A stretch of 64,000 nt of DNA from Rhizobium ruizarguesonis (GCF_012349115.1 NZ_PQIG01000024.1:1-64000), one strand, 5' to 3'. Shown: positions 52,231 through 61,226, counted from the first letter of the stretch. Translations and numbers: made by a program. The notes: a model not told the origin generated them from the sequence alone.

Positions 52231-53306
52231 CGCATGGCCTCGCGCGAAACCTTGCTTTCGCGACCTCCAAGCAGCAGCCAGCCTACCCAGACGAGGCCCA
52301 TCCCCCATCCGATGACGATGCGCCAGAGCGGATCCTGAATCAGCTGACGCAGGAACCCTTCGATGAAGGCTGCCACGATGAGCATCAGCGCTGCCAGGAT
52401 GGCGAGCTTGACGGCATCATGCGCCTGGTGACGCAAGGCTTCCTTTCGGGTTCTGGCACCGGGCAGGAGAACGGCAAGTCCGAGCCTTGCCCCGCCCGCG
52501 CAGGCAATGGCGATGGCCGCAAGCTCGGTCACGCCGTGGATCGAGAGCCAGGCGAACACATCGTAGCCCAGCCCTCTGCGATAAAACATCGCGAAGAACG
52601 CGCCGAGGATCAGACCATTGTAAAAGGTCAGGATGAAGCTCGGCACCGACACGAAAACACCAAGGGTGAAGATCAGGATGACGATGGTGGTGTTGTGGGA
52701 AAAGAGAAAGGCGGAAAATGCGGCCAGCCGGTCGCTGTCATGCCCTTCATCGCCATAGATGGTCGAGCGGAGGTAATCGGTCGAGGCATCAGGCGTGCGC
52801 TGGTCGGCCATCTCCGGCGGCACCAAGGTATAGAACCAGCTCGGGTCGTTGGCGCAGAGCCTGTATCCGGCTAGCGCGCCCAAAATGAGCGCCAGGAAGC
52901 CGATGAACAAAGGCAGGGCCGAGCGCCGCACGGCCTGGGGAATGCCGTGCAACAGCAGGCGCGACATCAGGCCGCCCAGGCTTTCCTGCGGGGCATAGAC
53001 GACGAGATAGGCCCGGGCGCAGAGGCTTTCCAGATAGGCGATCAGGGCGCGATCGAGAGAAATATCGCGCGCCACGCTCAACGAGTTCATCGCCTGCCTG
53101 TATCCGGTAGCGAGATTGCGGACTTCATCATAGCCGAGTGTGGCTGCGCCCCCTTTCTCGGCACGCGTCACGAGTTCGTCCAGTTGACGCCAGTGTGCCT
53201 CGCGCTCCAGCCGGAAGCGGGCCGAACGAAGCGTATCGTTCTGGACGGCGCCGACATTGACTGTCGCGCCCCTATCCATCCTGCCGTCGATACCGATATC
53301 CATCAT
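52227..53306 (-). CDS. Stage II sporulation protein M-like membrane protein
   Basis: A 359-residue protein: soluble N-terminal 120 residues (HWRQLDELVTRAEKGGAATL), then several transmembrane segments (ALPLFIGFLALILGALAGY, FLFSHNTTIVILIFTLGVFV, GVTELAAIAIACAGGARLGL). The H-N-T and H-G-x-x-E motifs are characteristic of SpoIIM/DUF95. In non-sporulating bacteria it is a standard member of MoxR-DUF58 clusters, with unknown membrane role. Overlaps both neighbours by 4 bases. Confidence 0.85.
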   Translation of the reverse strand: MMDIGIDGRMDRGATVNVGAVQNDTLRSARFRLEREAHWRQLDELVTRAEKGGAATLGYDEVRNLATGYRQAMNSLSVARDISLDRALIAYLESLCARAYLVVYAPQESLGGLMSRLLLHGIPQAVRRSALPLFIGFLALILGALAGYRLCANDPSWFYTLVPPEMADQRTPDASTDYLRSTIYGDEGHDSDRLAAFSAFLFSHNTTIVILIFTLGVFVSVPSFILTFYNGLILGAFFAMFYRRGLGYDVFAWLSIHGVTELAAIAIACAGGARLGLAVLLPGARTRKEALRHQAHDAVKLAILAALMLIVAAFIEGFLRQLIQDPLWRIVIGWGMGLVWVGWLLLGGRESKVSREAMR

Positions 53307-54613
53307 ATCATCTCACGGGATTTGATTTCGATGTAGCGCGCAATGAGATCCGAAGTCAGTGCCTCCGGCGTGCTGTCGAGGCAAAGCACCCCGAGACGCG
53401 CCAGCTTTTCCATGACGGCGCGCCTTTCGTGAAGGATCTGGCGCGCCGCAACCGAGCGGGCGACGGCATCGAGCGTCGTTTCCTCAGGCTCGATGAGCTT
53501 GGCCAGCATCGGATCGCGCAAGGCGACATAGACGACGAAGTGATGCCGGGCGAGCACCTGCATGTTCTCGATCATCAGCTCCGCCGTGATGGTGTCGACG
53601 AAATCGGAGAATATCACAATCAGCGAACGTCGCTTCAGGCGTCCCGACAGGTGGGTCAGTCCCAAAGTATGGTTGGTCTCCTGGGTTTCGTAGCGCAGCC
53701 CGGCGCACACCGTCTGCAGCCGCGGAAAGGCCGCTCGTCCGGGCAAGGCCGGCACGAACAGACGCGGCCGGCTGTCGAAGCTGTAAAAACCGACGAGATC
53801 GCCGGCAAGGCCCGCGCCCCAGCACATGGCGAGCGCCGCATTGATGGCGCGATCGAGCTTCGTGAAGCCCGCAAGCTGCTCGGCCATCAGCCGTCCGGAA
53901 TCGACGCAGAGGATGATCTGGTGGTTTCGTTCGGCCCTCATCTCGCGCACGACGAGACTGCGCATGCGCGCCGAGCGCTTCCAATCGATGCTGCGCGGAT
54001 CCATGCCGCTTACAAATTCACGCAGCTGGTGGAATTCCGATCCCTCGCCGCGCAACCGCAAATCCTTCTGGCCGGCCTCCAGCGGCAGGATCTGGGTCCT
54101 GATCGCTCCCGACAGCACCGGCGATATGTCGGGCTGGACAGCGATCTCTTGCCCGACGGGCATCTTCGCGATGATCTCGAGCAGCTTCAATCGCGATGGC
54201 CACTTCAGCCATAGCGCATTGACCGCGTATCGTCCCCGCCGGGTCAGATGAAGGTCCAGAGAGGCCTTGACCTCTCCTTCTCCGGCACCCGATGCAGGGT
54301 TGAGCCATCTGATTTCGTCGACGACCAGCTCGGGAGCGAGATCGAGCCGGATTTCGATTTTCCGGGACAGCTGCGACCGGATACCGACCGTAAACGCGGC
54401 GGTATGGCCGACAAAGCCCTGCGGCGGCAGATCGAAATCGACCGTCATCCTGCCCGCCAAGTTGGAGATGACCAGATCGGCGACGGTCAGGGCTGCAAGC
54501 GCAAGCCACATGAGGAGCAAGAAGTAGCTCATGTCGCGCCACCACACGCTGGTGAAGACCGTCACCGCGGCGGATATCAGAACGAGCGCGATCAGAGTGG
54601 AGGATGGCCGCAT
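53303..54613 (-). CDS. DUF58 / von Willebrand factor A-like protein
   Basis: A 436-residue protein with two N-terminal membrane segments (LIALVLISAAVTVFTSVWW, YFLLLMWLALAALTVADLVI). The DUF58 signature is SGMDPRSIDWKRSARMRSLV, followed by HQIILCVDSGRLMAEQ, the metal-ion-dependent adhesion-type start of a VWA fold. These proteins are thought to be folded or activated by the MoxR ATPase. It begins on the base after the MoxR stop. Confidence 0.9.
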   Translation of the reverse strand: MRPSSTLIALVLISAAVTVFTSVWWRDMSYFLLLMWLALAALTVADLVISNLAGRMTVDFDLPPQGFVGHTAAFTVGIRSQLSRKIEIRLDLAPELVVDEIRWLNPASGAGEGEVKASLDLHLTRRGRYAVNALWLKWPSRLKLLEIIAKMPVGQEIAVQPDISPVLSGAIRTQILPLEAGQKDLRLRGEGSEFHQLREFVSGMDPRSIDWKRSARMRSLVVREMRAERNHQIILCVDSGRLMAEQLAGFTKLDRAINAALAMCWGAGLAGDLVGFYSFDSRPRLFVPALPGRAAFPRLQTVCAGLRYETQETNHTLGLTHLSGRLKRRSLIVIFSDFVDTITAELMIENMQVLARHHFVVYVALRDPMLAKLIEPEETTLDAVARSVAARQILHERRAVMEKLARLGVLCLDSTPEALTSDLIARYIEIKSREMI

Positions 54614-55570
54614 TTAACGGGGCGCATCCACGCGGTTCATGATGTTCCGCAGCACCTCGTCCGGCGTGCGCCCATCAATTTCTGCCGAGGGCGAAAGCAC
54701 GATGCGATGGCGCAAGGCAGGCACCAGCAACGCCTGGACATCGTCCGGCAAGCCGTAATCCCTTCCCTCGAACGCCGCGCGCACGCGCACTGCCGATGCT
54801 ACGGCGTCGGCCGCGCGGGTGGATGCGCCATAGAGAATGTCGGGATCGGAGCGCGTGGCGCGCACCAGGTCGACGATGTAGGTCAGGATCGTGTTGTCCA
54901 GACGGATCGCATCGATCAGCGCCCGCCCCTCGGCAAGTGCGGCACTTGTGACAAGCGGACGGATGCCGGCATTGCGCAGGTCTGATTTCAGCGCCTGCGT
55001 CGCGTGTTTGGAGAGGATGGCAATTTCCGTATCGCGGCTGGGAAAATCGACGACAAGCTTGAACAGGAAGCGATCGAGCTGTGCTTCGGGCAAAGGATAG
55101 GTGCCCTGCTGCTCGATCGGGTTTTGCGTGGCAAGCACGAAGAAATCCGGTCCCAGGGAATAATCGGTTCCATCAAGCGTGACCATCCGCTCGTTCATCG
55201 CCTGCAACAGGGCGGATTGCGTCTTCGGGGGCGCGCGATTGATCTCATCGGCGAGAAGAATGTCGGTAAAGACCGGGCCCTTGGTCAGGTGGAACTGATT
55301 GGTCTGGAAATTGAAGAGATTGACGCCCAGAACATCGCCGGGCATCAGGTCTGGCGTGAACTGGATGCGACGATATTGCAGCGCCATGGCAGCAGAGACC
55401 GACCGGGCAAGCAGGGTTTTGGCCGTGCCGGGCGGACCTTCGACCAGGCAATGCCCGCCGGCAAAGATCGAGATCAGGACGAGATCGATGATCGCGTCCT
55501 GCCCCTGCACCGCTTTGCCGATTTCGCCACGAACCGCAGCGATAAGATTGCGAAATTCACCTAGATCCAA
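54614..55570 (-). CDS. MoxR-family AAA+ ATPase
   Basis: A 318-residue AAA+ protein. Walker A EGPPGTAKTLL (about 44-54), Walker B LLADEINRAPPKTQSALLQA (about 108), sensor 1 FVLATQNPIEQQGTYPLPEA and the arginine-finger region QLDRFLFKLVVDFPSRDTE are complete. MoxR ATPases act as chaperones for VWA-domain partners, here the DUF58 protein. Overlaps the DUF4350 gene by 14 bases. Confidence 0.93.
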   Translation of the reverse strand: MDLGEFRNLIAAVRGEIGKAVQGQDAIIDLVLISIFAGGHCLVEGPPGTAKTLLARSVSAAMALQYRRIQFTPDLMPGDVLGVNLFNFQTNQFHLTKGPVFTDILLADEINRAPPKTQSALLQAMNERMVTLDGTDYSLGPDFFVLATQNPIEQQGTYPLPEAQLDRFLFKLVVDFPSRDTEIAILSKHATQALKSDLRNAGIRPLVTSAALAEGRALIDAIRLDNTILTYIVDLVRATRSDPDILYGASTRAADAVASAVRVRAAFEGRDYGLPDDVQALLVPALRHRIVLSPSAEIDGRTPDEVLRNIMNRVDAPR

Positions 55571-56831
55571 GGTCAGTGCTCCCCAGCGATTTTCTAAAAA
55601 TTTCGAGATTGCGGTGCAGATCCGCCCGCGTCATCCGATGTCCACGATCGATCAGCGCCTGCGCTGACGAATGCAATGCCTTCGCCGCCGCCTGATCGCG
55701 GCGCGCCAGGCGTTGAAACAGCCGCTCTATGCCCGCCTCGTTTCCGGCTCCGGGGCCGAAGACCAGTTGCGCCTTGTCCGCAAGCAGATGGAGCACGAAC
55801 TGTCCGGTCATCCGGCCATCATTGCCCGACAGGCGCAGCAGACGCGCCGTCGCGTCGATCGCGGCGGTCTTCGACAGCTCGATGTTTCCGGATGTCTCCT
55901 TCAAGGCAGGCCCGAAGCGATAGGCGCCGCGCCAGAAACAAATCGCGGCGACGACAAACAGCACTCCCCAGATGACGGACAGCGGATAAGCGAAAAACCG
56001 CTTGAAATCGGAGGCAGAGCGCTCGTAGGTCCGGCCCTCATCCGCCGGTTTCTTGCTATCCAGGGGCAGGCCGGCCGTATCCAGATAGACCGGCCGCTTC
56101 TCGCCCGCGCCGCGTAACAGCGTGACGAGCGACACGGCAAAGGAGGCGTTATCGGCCAGAGCCAGTCCGTGATTGTTCAACAGGTCCGGATCCGACAGCA
56201 GATAGACGTTGGGGTCGTCCGCGCCACGCAGGAGCAGCGCGCCCGACGGCGTGCCCGCGAGCTCCTCCCAACCGCTCGGGAGGCTGGACCGTTCGAAGGT
56301 TTGGGCCAGATAGAGGGCAATCTTGATTGGCTGGCCCGGTTTCAGCTGTGGTTGCGCCTCTTCAAAATCGGTGCTACTGCGGGCGAAGCCAAAATCTGAA
56401 TAACCGATCTTGTCGAGTTCGCCGCCGATATCGGAGAGATCGGCCAGTCCGGATTTGCCGGCAACACCATCCGTTGAGACGCTACCGCGCCATTTCGGCA
56501 AAACGATCAGTGTCGGCAGCGCATAGCGGTTTGACTCCCGGATCGGGCTATCTGGTCCTGCGTCATCCGCTTCCTCGTTTGCCTGAGGTGCGACAGCCTC
56601 GGCTTGGTGTATCGACAGGGGAATGATGCGCAGCGAGATTTCCGAGCGCGCCCGAGCGACATGAGGGTCGGATCGTACGACAGGGATACCCTTGGCTTGC
56701 AGCCACGTTTCCAACCCCTTGTTGCCAAGCGGCGAGCGGTCGAAGTCGCTGCCGCGCGAAAGCGCAAAGACTGCCAGAGCCGCCAGCGCAAGCAGCAGCC
56801 CCAGCAACAGAAGAGGCCCCGAGTTACGCAT
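55557..56831 (-). CDS. DUF4350 domain membrane protein
   Basis: A 424-residue protein with an N-terminal signal anchor (LLLLGLLLALAALAVFALSR) and a second membrane segment (LSVIWGVLFVVAAICFWRGA) near residue 290. The DUF4350 part follows the anchor (NKGLETWLQAKGIPVVRSDP, YLLSDPDLLNNHGLALADNA), a GATase-like region that may bind a ligand in the periplasm. Always found beside MoxR and DUF58; role unknown. Confidence 0.8.
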   Translation of the reverse strand: MRNSGPLLLLGLLLALAALAVFALSRGSDFDRSPLGNKGLETWLQAKGIPVVRSDPHVARARSEISLRIIPLSIHQAEAVAPQANEEADDAGPDSPIRESNRYALPTLIVLPKWRGSVSTDGVAGKSGLADLSDIGGELDKIGYSDFGFARSSTDFEEAQPQLKPGQPIKIALYLAQTFERSSLPSGWEELAGTPSGALLLRGADDPNVYLLSDPDLLNNHGLALADNASFAVSLVTLLRGAGEKRPVYLDTAGLPLDSKKPADEGRTYERSASDFKRFFAYPLSVIWGVLFVVAAICFWRGAYRFGPALKETSGNIELSKTAAIDATARLLRLSGNDGRMTGQFVLHLLADKAQLVFGPGAGNEAGIERLFQRLARRDQAAAKALHSSAQALIDRGHRMTRADLHRNLEIFRKSLGSTDLGSR

Positions 56832-57579
56832 TGGCCACTCTGCCTGATGACAGCAAGCCGCGCGCCGTCGTCAGAAGGACGCCGAAATGGCTTTCCGCAA
56901 GCGTGCGGCCGCCGTAATGAACGAGCTCCACTGCCGTCAGAAAATTTTCAAGCCGATCGCGTTCGGGCATATTGCTCGGTAGACGGGCGAAAACGGCCCG
57001 TTCCGTATCCGAGCGGAAAAGCCGTGTTCCCGTCATATCTGCTGCATGAAGCAGGCAATGTCGGAGCAGGAGGACAAGCGCCTGCCTGCGATCCGCCATG
57101 GCGGCAATGCGCTGCAGAAAGTCGCTCGGCTTTTCCTCGGCCTCGGCTGCTGACGTGCGCCAGCTTTCCGGCGCCTCCCCCTGCCGCTTGATGTCGCGTG
57201 GGGCCGATGAAAGCAAGACGCCACCGTTGCCGAAGCGTATCCACAAGCCGATGACCACGATGAGACCGACAAGCACGATAGCAACCGCCAGAGGACCGTT
57301 GACGACCGGCTCCCGCGGGCTCATCAACGGCTTGCGTTGTGGCGACGATTTTGTCGTATTCGATGCCGGTTCGACCTTTGCAGAGGCGTCGCCATAGACG
57401 AGCGTGCAGCGCAATCCGTTCTGCTGGCACTGCGCGGCATATTCGGCTCCGACGGCGCTCTTTTGATGATCGCCGCCCCCAACCTGCTGACTGTCGCTGT
57501 CTTGCGCCCAAGCAGGCGAAAACTGAGCCGAGGCGGCAAGCAACAGAGCCACCAGCAGGCCGAGATTGCGGATGGTCAT
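56824..57579 (-). CDS. DUF4129-type membrane protein
   Basis: A 251-residue protein with a signal peptide (LGLLVALLLAASAQFSPAWA), a periplasmic stretch, one membrane segment (GPLAVAIVLVGLIVVIGLWI) and a cytoplasmic helical domain (RRQALVLLLRHCLLHAADMT, LENFLTAVELVHYGGRTLAE) matching DUF4129. First of the overlapping MoxR operon genes, with DUF805 genes just upstream. Confidence 0.75.
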   Translation of the reverse strand: MTIRNLGLLVALLLAASAQFSPAWAQDSDSQQVGGGDHQKSAVGAEYAAQCQQNGLRCTLVYGDASAKVEPASNTTKSSPQRKPLMSPREPVVNGPLAVAIVLVGLIVVIGLWIRFGNGGVLLSSAPRDIKRQGEAPESWRTSAAEAEEKPSDFLQRIAAMADRRQALVLLLRHCLLHAADMTGTRLFRSDTERAVFARLPSNMPERDRLENFLTAVELVHYGGRTLAESHFGVLLTTARGLLSSGRVANA

Positions 57580-57582
57580 TCT

Positions 57583-58029
57583 CTAAGCAAAGACCTCTGC
57601 TCTCGCTTCGGGACGCAGCGGATCCGGCCCGAACCTGTTCGGACCATCCGTGCCCCTCATTACGGAAATAACCGTGATCGCGAGACCGGTAATGGTACCG
57701 ATATAGGGAACCATGCCCAAGACGATCAGCGCGAGATACCACCAACCGGAAATGTCGCGATCGTGGAAACGGCGAACCTGAAGGGATAATATTGGTAAAA
57801 AGATTGCAAGTCCAAACAATCCGCCGATCACCATGATGGCGACCACCGCTGACGAAACTCCACCCTGTTGGTCGGAAAAGGCGCCTACCGCCAAAGCCAA
57901 AATTACAAGCGCGAGCCCTACCAAGGTATAGAACAACACGAACCACCAATATTCCGAGCGGGAAGCCCTGCCGGAGAAGGTTGCGTACTTCTGCGTTAAA
58001 ACTGTCCGAACAGCTTCAGTAAATCCCAT
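57583..58029 (-). CDS. DUF805 membrane protein, copy 1
   Basis: A 148-residue protein. KYATFSGRASRSEYWWFVLF is the DUF805 signature, followed by two or three membrane segments (TLVGLALVILALAVGAFSD, SAVVAIMVIGGLFGLAIFLP) and VRRFHDRDISGWWYLALIVL. The function is unknown. It ends 3 bases from the DUF4129 gene and may be read into the MoxR operon. Paralogue of the gene at 58235. Confidence 0.88.
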   Translation of the reverse strand: MGFTEAVRTVLTQKYATFSGRASRSEYWWFVLFYTLVGLALVILALAVGAFSDQQGGVSSAVVAIMVIGGLFGLAIFLPILSLQVRRFHDRDISGWWYLALIVLGMVPYIGTITGLAITVISVMRGTDGPNRFGPDPLRPEARAEVFA

Positions 58030-58112
58030 TTCAATGCCCCCATTTATGCTGATTCAAGCACGGTGATCGACGGTCTCATCATCGTCTTGCCTGAAAGTCA
58101 CTTCAGAAAACT

Positions 58113-58151
58113 GCTACAATTCAAACGTAGAAATTGCAATAAGTCGGTTGC
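58113..58151 (-). repeat. 39-base direct repeat upstream of DUF805 copy 1
   Basis: A 39-base sequence starting GCTACAATTCAAACGTAGAA is identical to 58765-58803. Each copy lies about 84 bases before the start of a DUF805 gene, so it is probably the duplicated promoter or a regulator site. Confidence 0.75.
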
Positions 58152-58234
58152 TTCAAACAGACGCTCGCTGATGCGGAAACTGAATCGTGGCCCGGGGACA
58201 GACCCAACAGGCCAACGTTGCGGATGGCCATGTG

Positions 58235-58681
58235 CTAGGCAAAGACCTCCGCTCGCGCTTGGGGACGCAGCGGATCTGGCCCGTATTTGTTCGGACCTTC
58301 CGTGCCTGGAAGCAAGCAGATCACGAGGATCGCGATACCGGCAATGACGTTGAAGTAGGGAACGAAGCCGCCGCCGAACAGCGCGAGATACCACCAAGCG
58401 GAAATATTTCGATCATGGAAACGGCGAACCTGAAGGGCCACCTGTGGCAAAAACATTGCCAGCCAAGTCAATCCGCCGATGAACACGAGGAGGCCGACTG
58501 GTGGCGGAACTCCGTCCCGGAAATCGGAAAAGTTGGAGGTCACAAGACACGCGATTCCGATCGCGATCAGCACCGTGAAATAGAATAAGACAAACCACCA
58601 ATATTCCGAGCGGGAGGCCCTGCCCGAGAAAGTTGCATATTTCTGTACAAGAGCCGTCCCAACAGCGTCAGTAAACCCCAA
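58235..58681 (-). CDS. DUF805 membrane protein, copy 2
   Basis: A 148-residue paralogue of copy 1, equal in length and matching in motif order (KYATFSGRASRSEYWWFVLF, VRRFHDRNISAWWYLALFGG, and a similar C-terminus GPNKYGPDPLRPQARAEVFA). The middle membrane segments have diverged most. The upstream region is also duplicated, so the pair arose by tandem duplication of promoter and gene. Confidence 0.88.
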   Translation of the reverse strand: MGFTDAVGTALVQKYATFSGRASRSEYWWFVLFYFTVLIAIGIACLVTSNFSDFRDGVPPPVGLLVFIGGLTWLAMFLPQVALQVRRFHDRNISAWWYLALFGGGFVPYFNVIAGIAILVICLLPGTEGPNKYGPDPLRPQARAEVFA

Positions 58682-58764
58682 CTCGATGCCCCCGTCCTGC
58701 GTGCTGCGCGTCTGCTACTGTCTCACCACGGTCGTTGAGCCATAGTAGCTGCGGCTGAAAAACA

Positions 58765-58803
58765 GCTACAATTCAAACGTAGAAATTGCAATAAGTCGGT
58801 TGC
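58765..58803 (-). repeat. 39-base direct repeat upstream of DUF805 copy 2
   Basis: Identical to 58113-58151 and in the same orientation, 652 bases away. Marks the right end of the duplicated unit. Confidence 0.75.
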
Positions 58804-58813
58804 AACGGCACGT

Positions 58814-58850
58814 TATTTTAGAAGCAATGATTAACGCCTTGAGATTTTCA
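58814..58850. repeat. 37-base imperfect direct repeat, left copy
   Basis: TATTTTAGAAGCAATGATTA and the following bases to GAGATTTTCA match 60144-60180 at 31 of 37 positions. The two copies bracket the second RES/Xre module. Confidence 0.6.
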
Positions 58851-58922
58851 CCTCGGTGACGAGTCGTTCGGCCACCCTTTTTGCTGTCCATGTGATGCGG
58901 TCGTTTGAAGGAGAATTTGGAT

Positions 58923-58936
58923 TTGCCAATTGGCAA
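58923..58936. promoter_or_regulatory. Palindromic operator of the second RES/Xre module
   Basis: TTGCCAATTGGCAA is a perfect 14-base palindrome 36 bases before the antitoxin start. This is where an Xre-type antitoxin would bind to repress its own operon. Confidence 0.6.
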
Positions 58937-58972
58937 CAATATGCTATCTTTCTGCCAGAAAGAGAGGATGCC

Positions 58973-59386
58973 ATGCAGCTTCAACCTATTGCTTCGACTC
59001 CCTTTAACAGGACATCGGCTGAAATCACCGATGTGGAAGCAGGGGCGCTGGCCCGCACGACGGTAAACCTCTTCAACGCCTGGAAGCTCACGGAGGCCCA
59101 GGCTTGCACCTTGCTCGGAGGTTTGTCAGCCCGCACATGGGCACGGTGGAAAGAAGGCAACGTGGGACGTGTCGATCGGGACCTGAAAATGCGGATGGCT
59201 CACCTAATGGGTATCCACAAGGGGGTGCGACATCTGTTTAAGGACCCATCAAGGGGATATGAGTGGATCAAAGCACCTAATGCGGCCTTTGGCGGCAAGT
59301 CGGCGCTGGACGTGATGCTTGAGGGCGAGCTTTCTGATCTTGCCGTGATGCGTGAATGGCTCGATGCGGAGCGGAGCGCATGGTAA
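58973..59386 (+). CDS. Xre/ParS-type antitoxin, second module
   Basis: A 137-residue protein starting MQLQPIASTPFNRTSAEITD after AGAGAGGA. LFNAWKLTEAQACTLLGGLS, RTWARWKEGNVGRVDRDLKM is the Xre-like HTH. WIKAPNAAFGGKSALDVMLE, then LSDLAVMREWLDAERSAW is the ParS/MbcA toxin-binding domain (DUF2384). It overlaps the RES toxin gene by 7 bases. A different subtype from the module at 25.5 kb. Confidence 0.88.
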   Translation: MQLQPIASTPFNRTSAEITDVEAGALARTTVNLFNAWKLTEAQACTLLGGLSARTWARWKEGNVGRVDRDLKMRMAHLMGIHKGVRHLFKDPSRGYEWIKAPNAAFGGKSALDVMLEGELSDLAVMREWLDAERSAW

Positions 59387-60078
59387 GTGGGCTTGCTGTC
59401 CGCTCCCACGTACAGTGGCCTAAAACCTACCGCATCATTCGATCGATCTATCCGCCAATCGATTTGTTCGAGGACATCGCCGACCCCCGCGACTGGGAGG
59501 CCCTTGTGGCCGTCGAGGCGAAAACGAATCCGCGCATTCGATATGAGGTGGGCGATCTTGGAAAGGTGCCCGCGAACCGCCGCGTTTCGGGGACCGGCGC
59601 TAGTTATGTAATGGCCCCATTCGTCCATTGCTCAACGGGGCGGCCGGGACGCTTCACGGACGGAAGCTATGGTCTCTACTATGCAGGCGACAGCGAAGAA
59701 GTCGCTGTCGCCGAAACAATACATCATCATCAGAAGTTCATGAGCTCAACGCCCCAGCGTGCGGGGTGGACATCGGACTTTCGCGTCCTAGTGGGCAGCG
59801 TGGACCGAGAACTGGACGACGTGAACGCGGTGCCTGGCGCCCTGCATCCGGACGATTACACCGCTTCCCAGATTGAGGGACGCGAACTTCGTGCAGCGGG
59901 AAGCGATGGTCTCTTGTGGAACAGCGTTCGAATGCCCGGTCAACGTTGTATCGGCATTTTCTGGCCGGACGCCATAACCATTCCTGTCCAAGGGCGTCAT
60001 TACTGCTATCACTGGAACGGCATGCGGGTGGATTTCGTGCGTCAGTACGACACCGGGGCGGTACTGGCGGTAACTTAA
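59380..60078 (+). CDS. RES-domain toxin, second module
   Basis: A 232-residue RES protein. The core residues are the Arg in KTYRIIRSIYP, Glu in AVAETIHHHQ and Ser in LLWNSVRMPGQRCIGIF. The ATG at 59380 overlaps the antitoxin stop. Expected to deplete or use NAD+ when freed from its antitoxin. Intact and apparently functional. Confidence 0.88.
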   Translation: MVSGLAVRSHVQWPKTYRIIRSIYPPIDLFEDIADPRDWEALVAVEAKTNPRIRYEVGDLGKVPANRRVSGTGASYVMAPFVHCSTGRPGRFTDGSYGLYYAGDSEEVAVAETIHHHQKFMSSTPQRAGWTSDFRVLVGSVDRELDDVNAVPGALHPDDYTASQIEGRELRAAGSDGLLWNSVRMPGQRCIGIFWPDAITIPVQGRHYCYHWNGMRVDFVRQYDTGAVLAVT

Positions 60079-60143
60079 CCGTGGCTTGTGGCAATTGCTC
60101 CATATTGCCGCGGATTTATGTGTTTCAGCGGTAATCGGCTGAT

Positions 60144-60180
60144 TATATTAAAAGCAATGCTTAAAGCGCTGAGATTTTCA
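60144..60180. repeat. 37-base imperfect direct repeat, right copy
   Basis: TATATTAAAAGCAATGCTTA to GAGATTTTCA matches 58814-58850 at 31 of 37 positions, in the same orientation, just past the RES gene. Confidence 0.6.
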
Positions 60181-60247
60181 GTTCGACGAAGCGATGTGGA
60201 CCTGACCTGCTGGGAAACTTTCACCCGTTTGACGTGCTGTTTCCGCC

Positions 60248-61153
60248 TTATACGACCGAATGCATGACAAGCGATTGATGGCAATGCACGCCGGCGAGCA
60301 CGCCTGAGGCGGAAGCGAGCGTGGCATTATGCATGGCGCTTGCCGCATCGCCGGCGGCAAAGACACCCTTGATAGTGGTTTCCTTATTCTCACCGGTCCG
60401 GATGACCGGCCCGAACGGGCCGTCGTCGAAGGCGCAGCCGAGCTGTTCGGCAACCGGGCTTGCCATCGAAGTCTTCGGCGCGACGAAGACGGCATCGAGC
60501 GGCACGACGCGGCCATCAGCGAGGCGAACGGCCTCAAGCTTCGGATCGTCGCCCAACAATTCGACGATAGGGCTGCGTTCGATGCGGACGCCACGGGCTG
60601 TCAGCTTCACCAATTGCTCTTCCTCGGGCTCGAACAGCGCCTGGGTGAAAAAGGTCGTTGCGCCCCAGTCCGGGATCATCATGGCCGAATGGGCCGAATG
60701 CGGATGGTTTGCGAGAACGCCGAGCTCGCCGCCACTGACCTCAAAACCGTGGCAATAGGGGCAGTGCAGCGCGGAGCGGCCCCATCGCTCCTTGAGGCCC
60801 GGGATTTCCGGCAGTGTGTCGCTGACGCCGGTTGCAAGCAGGATGCGCGCGGCTCGTTCTTCGTCGCCGTCTTCGGTGCCGACAATGAACGCGTCACCAT
60901 CGCTCTGCGCCCGGACGACCTTCCCCTGTCGGATTGTGACGGTCGGATAAAGCGAGAGTTGCCGTTTTCCCTCCCGCATGATCGTCGCCGGCCTCTGGCC
61001 GTCCTGGCCCAAGAACCCATGCGACGCTTCAGAAAAGCGATTGCGCGGCGCGCCGGCATCAACGAGCAGCACGCGCCGCCGCGCCCTGGCCAGCTGCATG
61101 GCGGCCGAAAGGCCGGCGAAGTTTCCGCCGATGACGATGGCTTCGAACGACAT
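60248..61153 (-). CDS. Thioredoxin-reductase-like NAD(P)/FAD oxidoreductase
   Basis: A 301-residue flavoprotein starting MSFEAIVIGGNFAGLSAAMQ after AAGGAGAG. It has the FAD Rossmann motif GGNFAGLSAA, the redox-active CPYC (LHCPYCHGFEVSGGELGVLA) and the C-terminal FAD motif KGVFAAGDAASAMHNATLAS. It resembles low-molecular-weight thioredoxin reductases, but the NADPH motif (LGVLANHPHS) is unusual, so the electron donor is uncertain. It is divergent from an Rrf2 regulator with an inverted repeat between them. Confidence 0.87.
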   Translation of the reverse strand: MSFEAIVIGGNFAGLSAAMQLARARRRVLLVDAGAPRNRFSEASHGFLGQDGQRPATIMREGKRQLSLYPTVTIRQGKVVRAQSDGDAFIVGTEDGDEERAARILLATGVSDTLPEIPGLKERWGRSALHCPYCHGFEVSGGELGVLANHPHSAHSAMMIPDWGATTFFTQALFEPEEEQLVKLTARGVRIERSPIVELLGDDPKLEAVRLADGRVVPLDAVFVAPKTSMASPVAEQLGCAFDDGPFGPVIRTGENKETTIKGVFAAGDAASAMHNATLASASGVLAGVHCHQSLVMHSVV

Positions 61154-61198
61154 GGAACTCTCCTTGGGTATCGAACTCATGGCTCAACATAAGTTACA

Positions 61199-61226
61199 TG
61201 ACATGACGCCGTCAAGCATCATGTCA
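61199..61226. promoter_or_regulatory. Inverted repeat operator between the flavoenzyme and Rrf2 genes
   Basis: TGACATGA (61199-61206) and TCATGTCA (61219-61226) form a perfect 8-base inverted repeat with a 12-base spacer, in the 131-base divergent promoter region. It is the natural binding site for the adjacent Rrf2 regulator. Confidence 0.6.
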
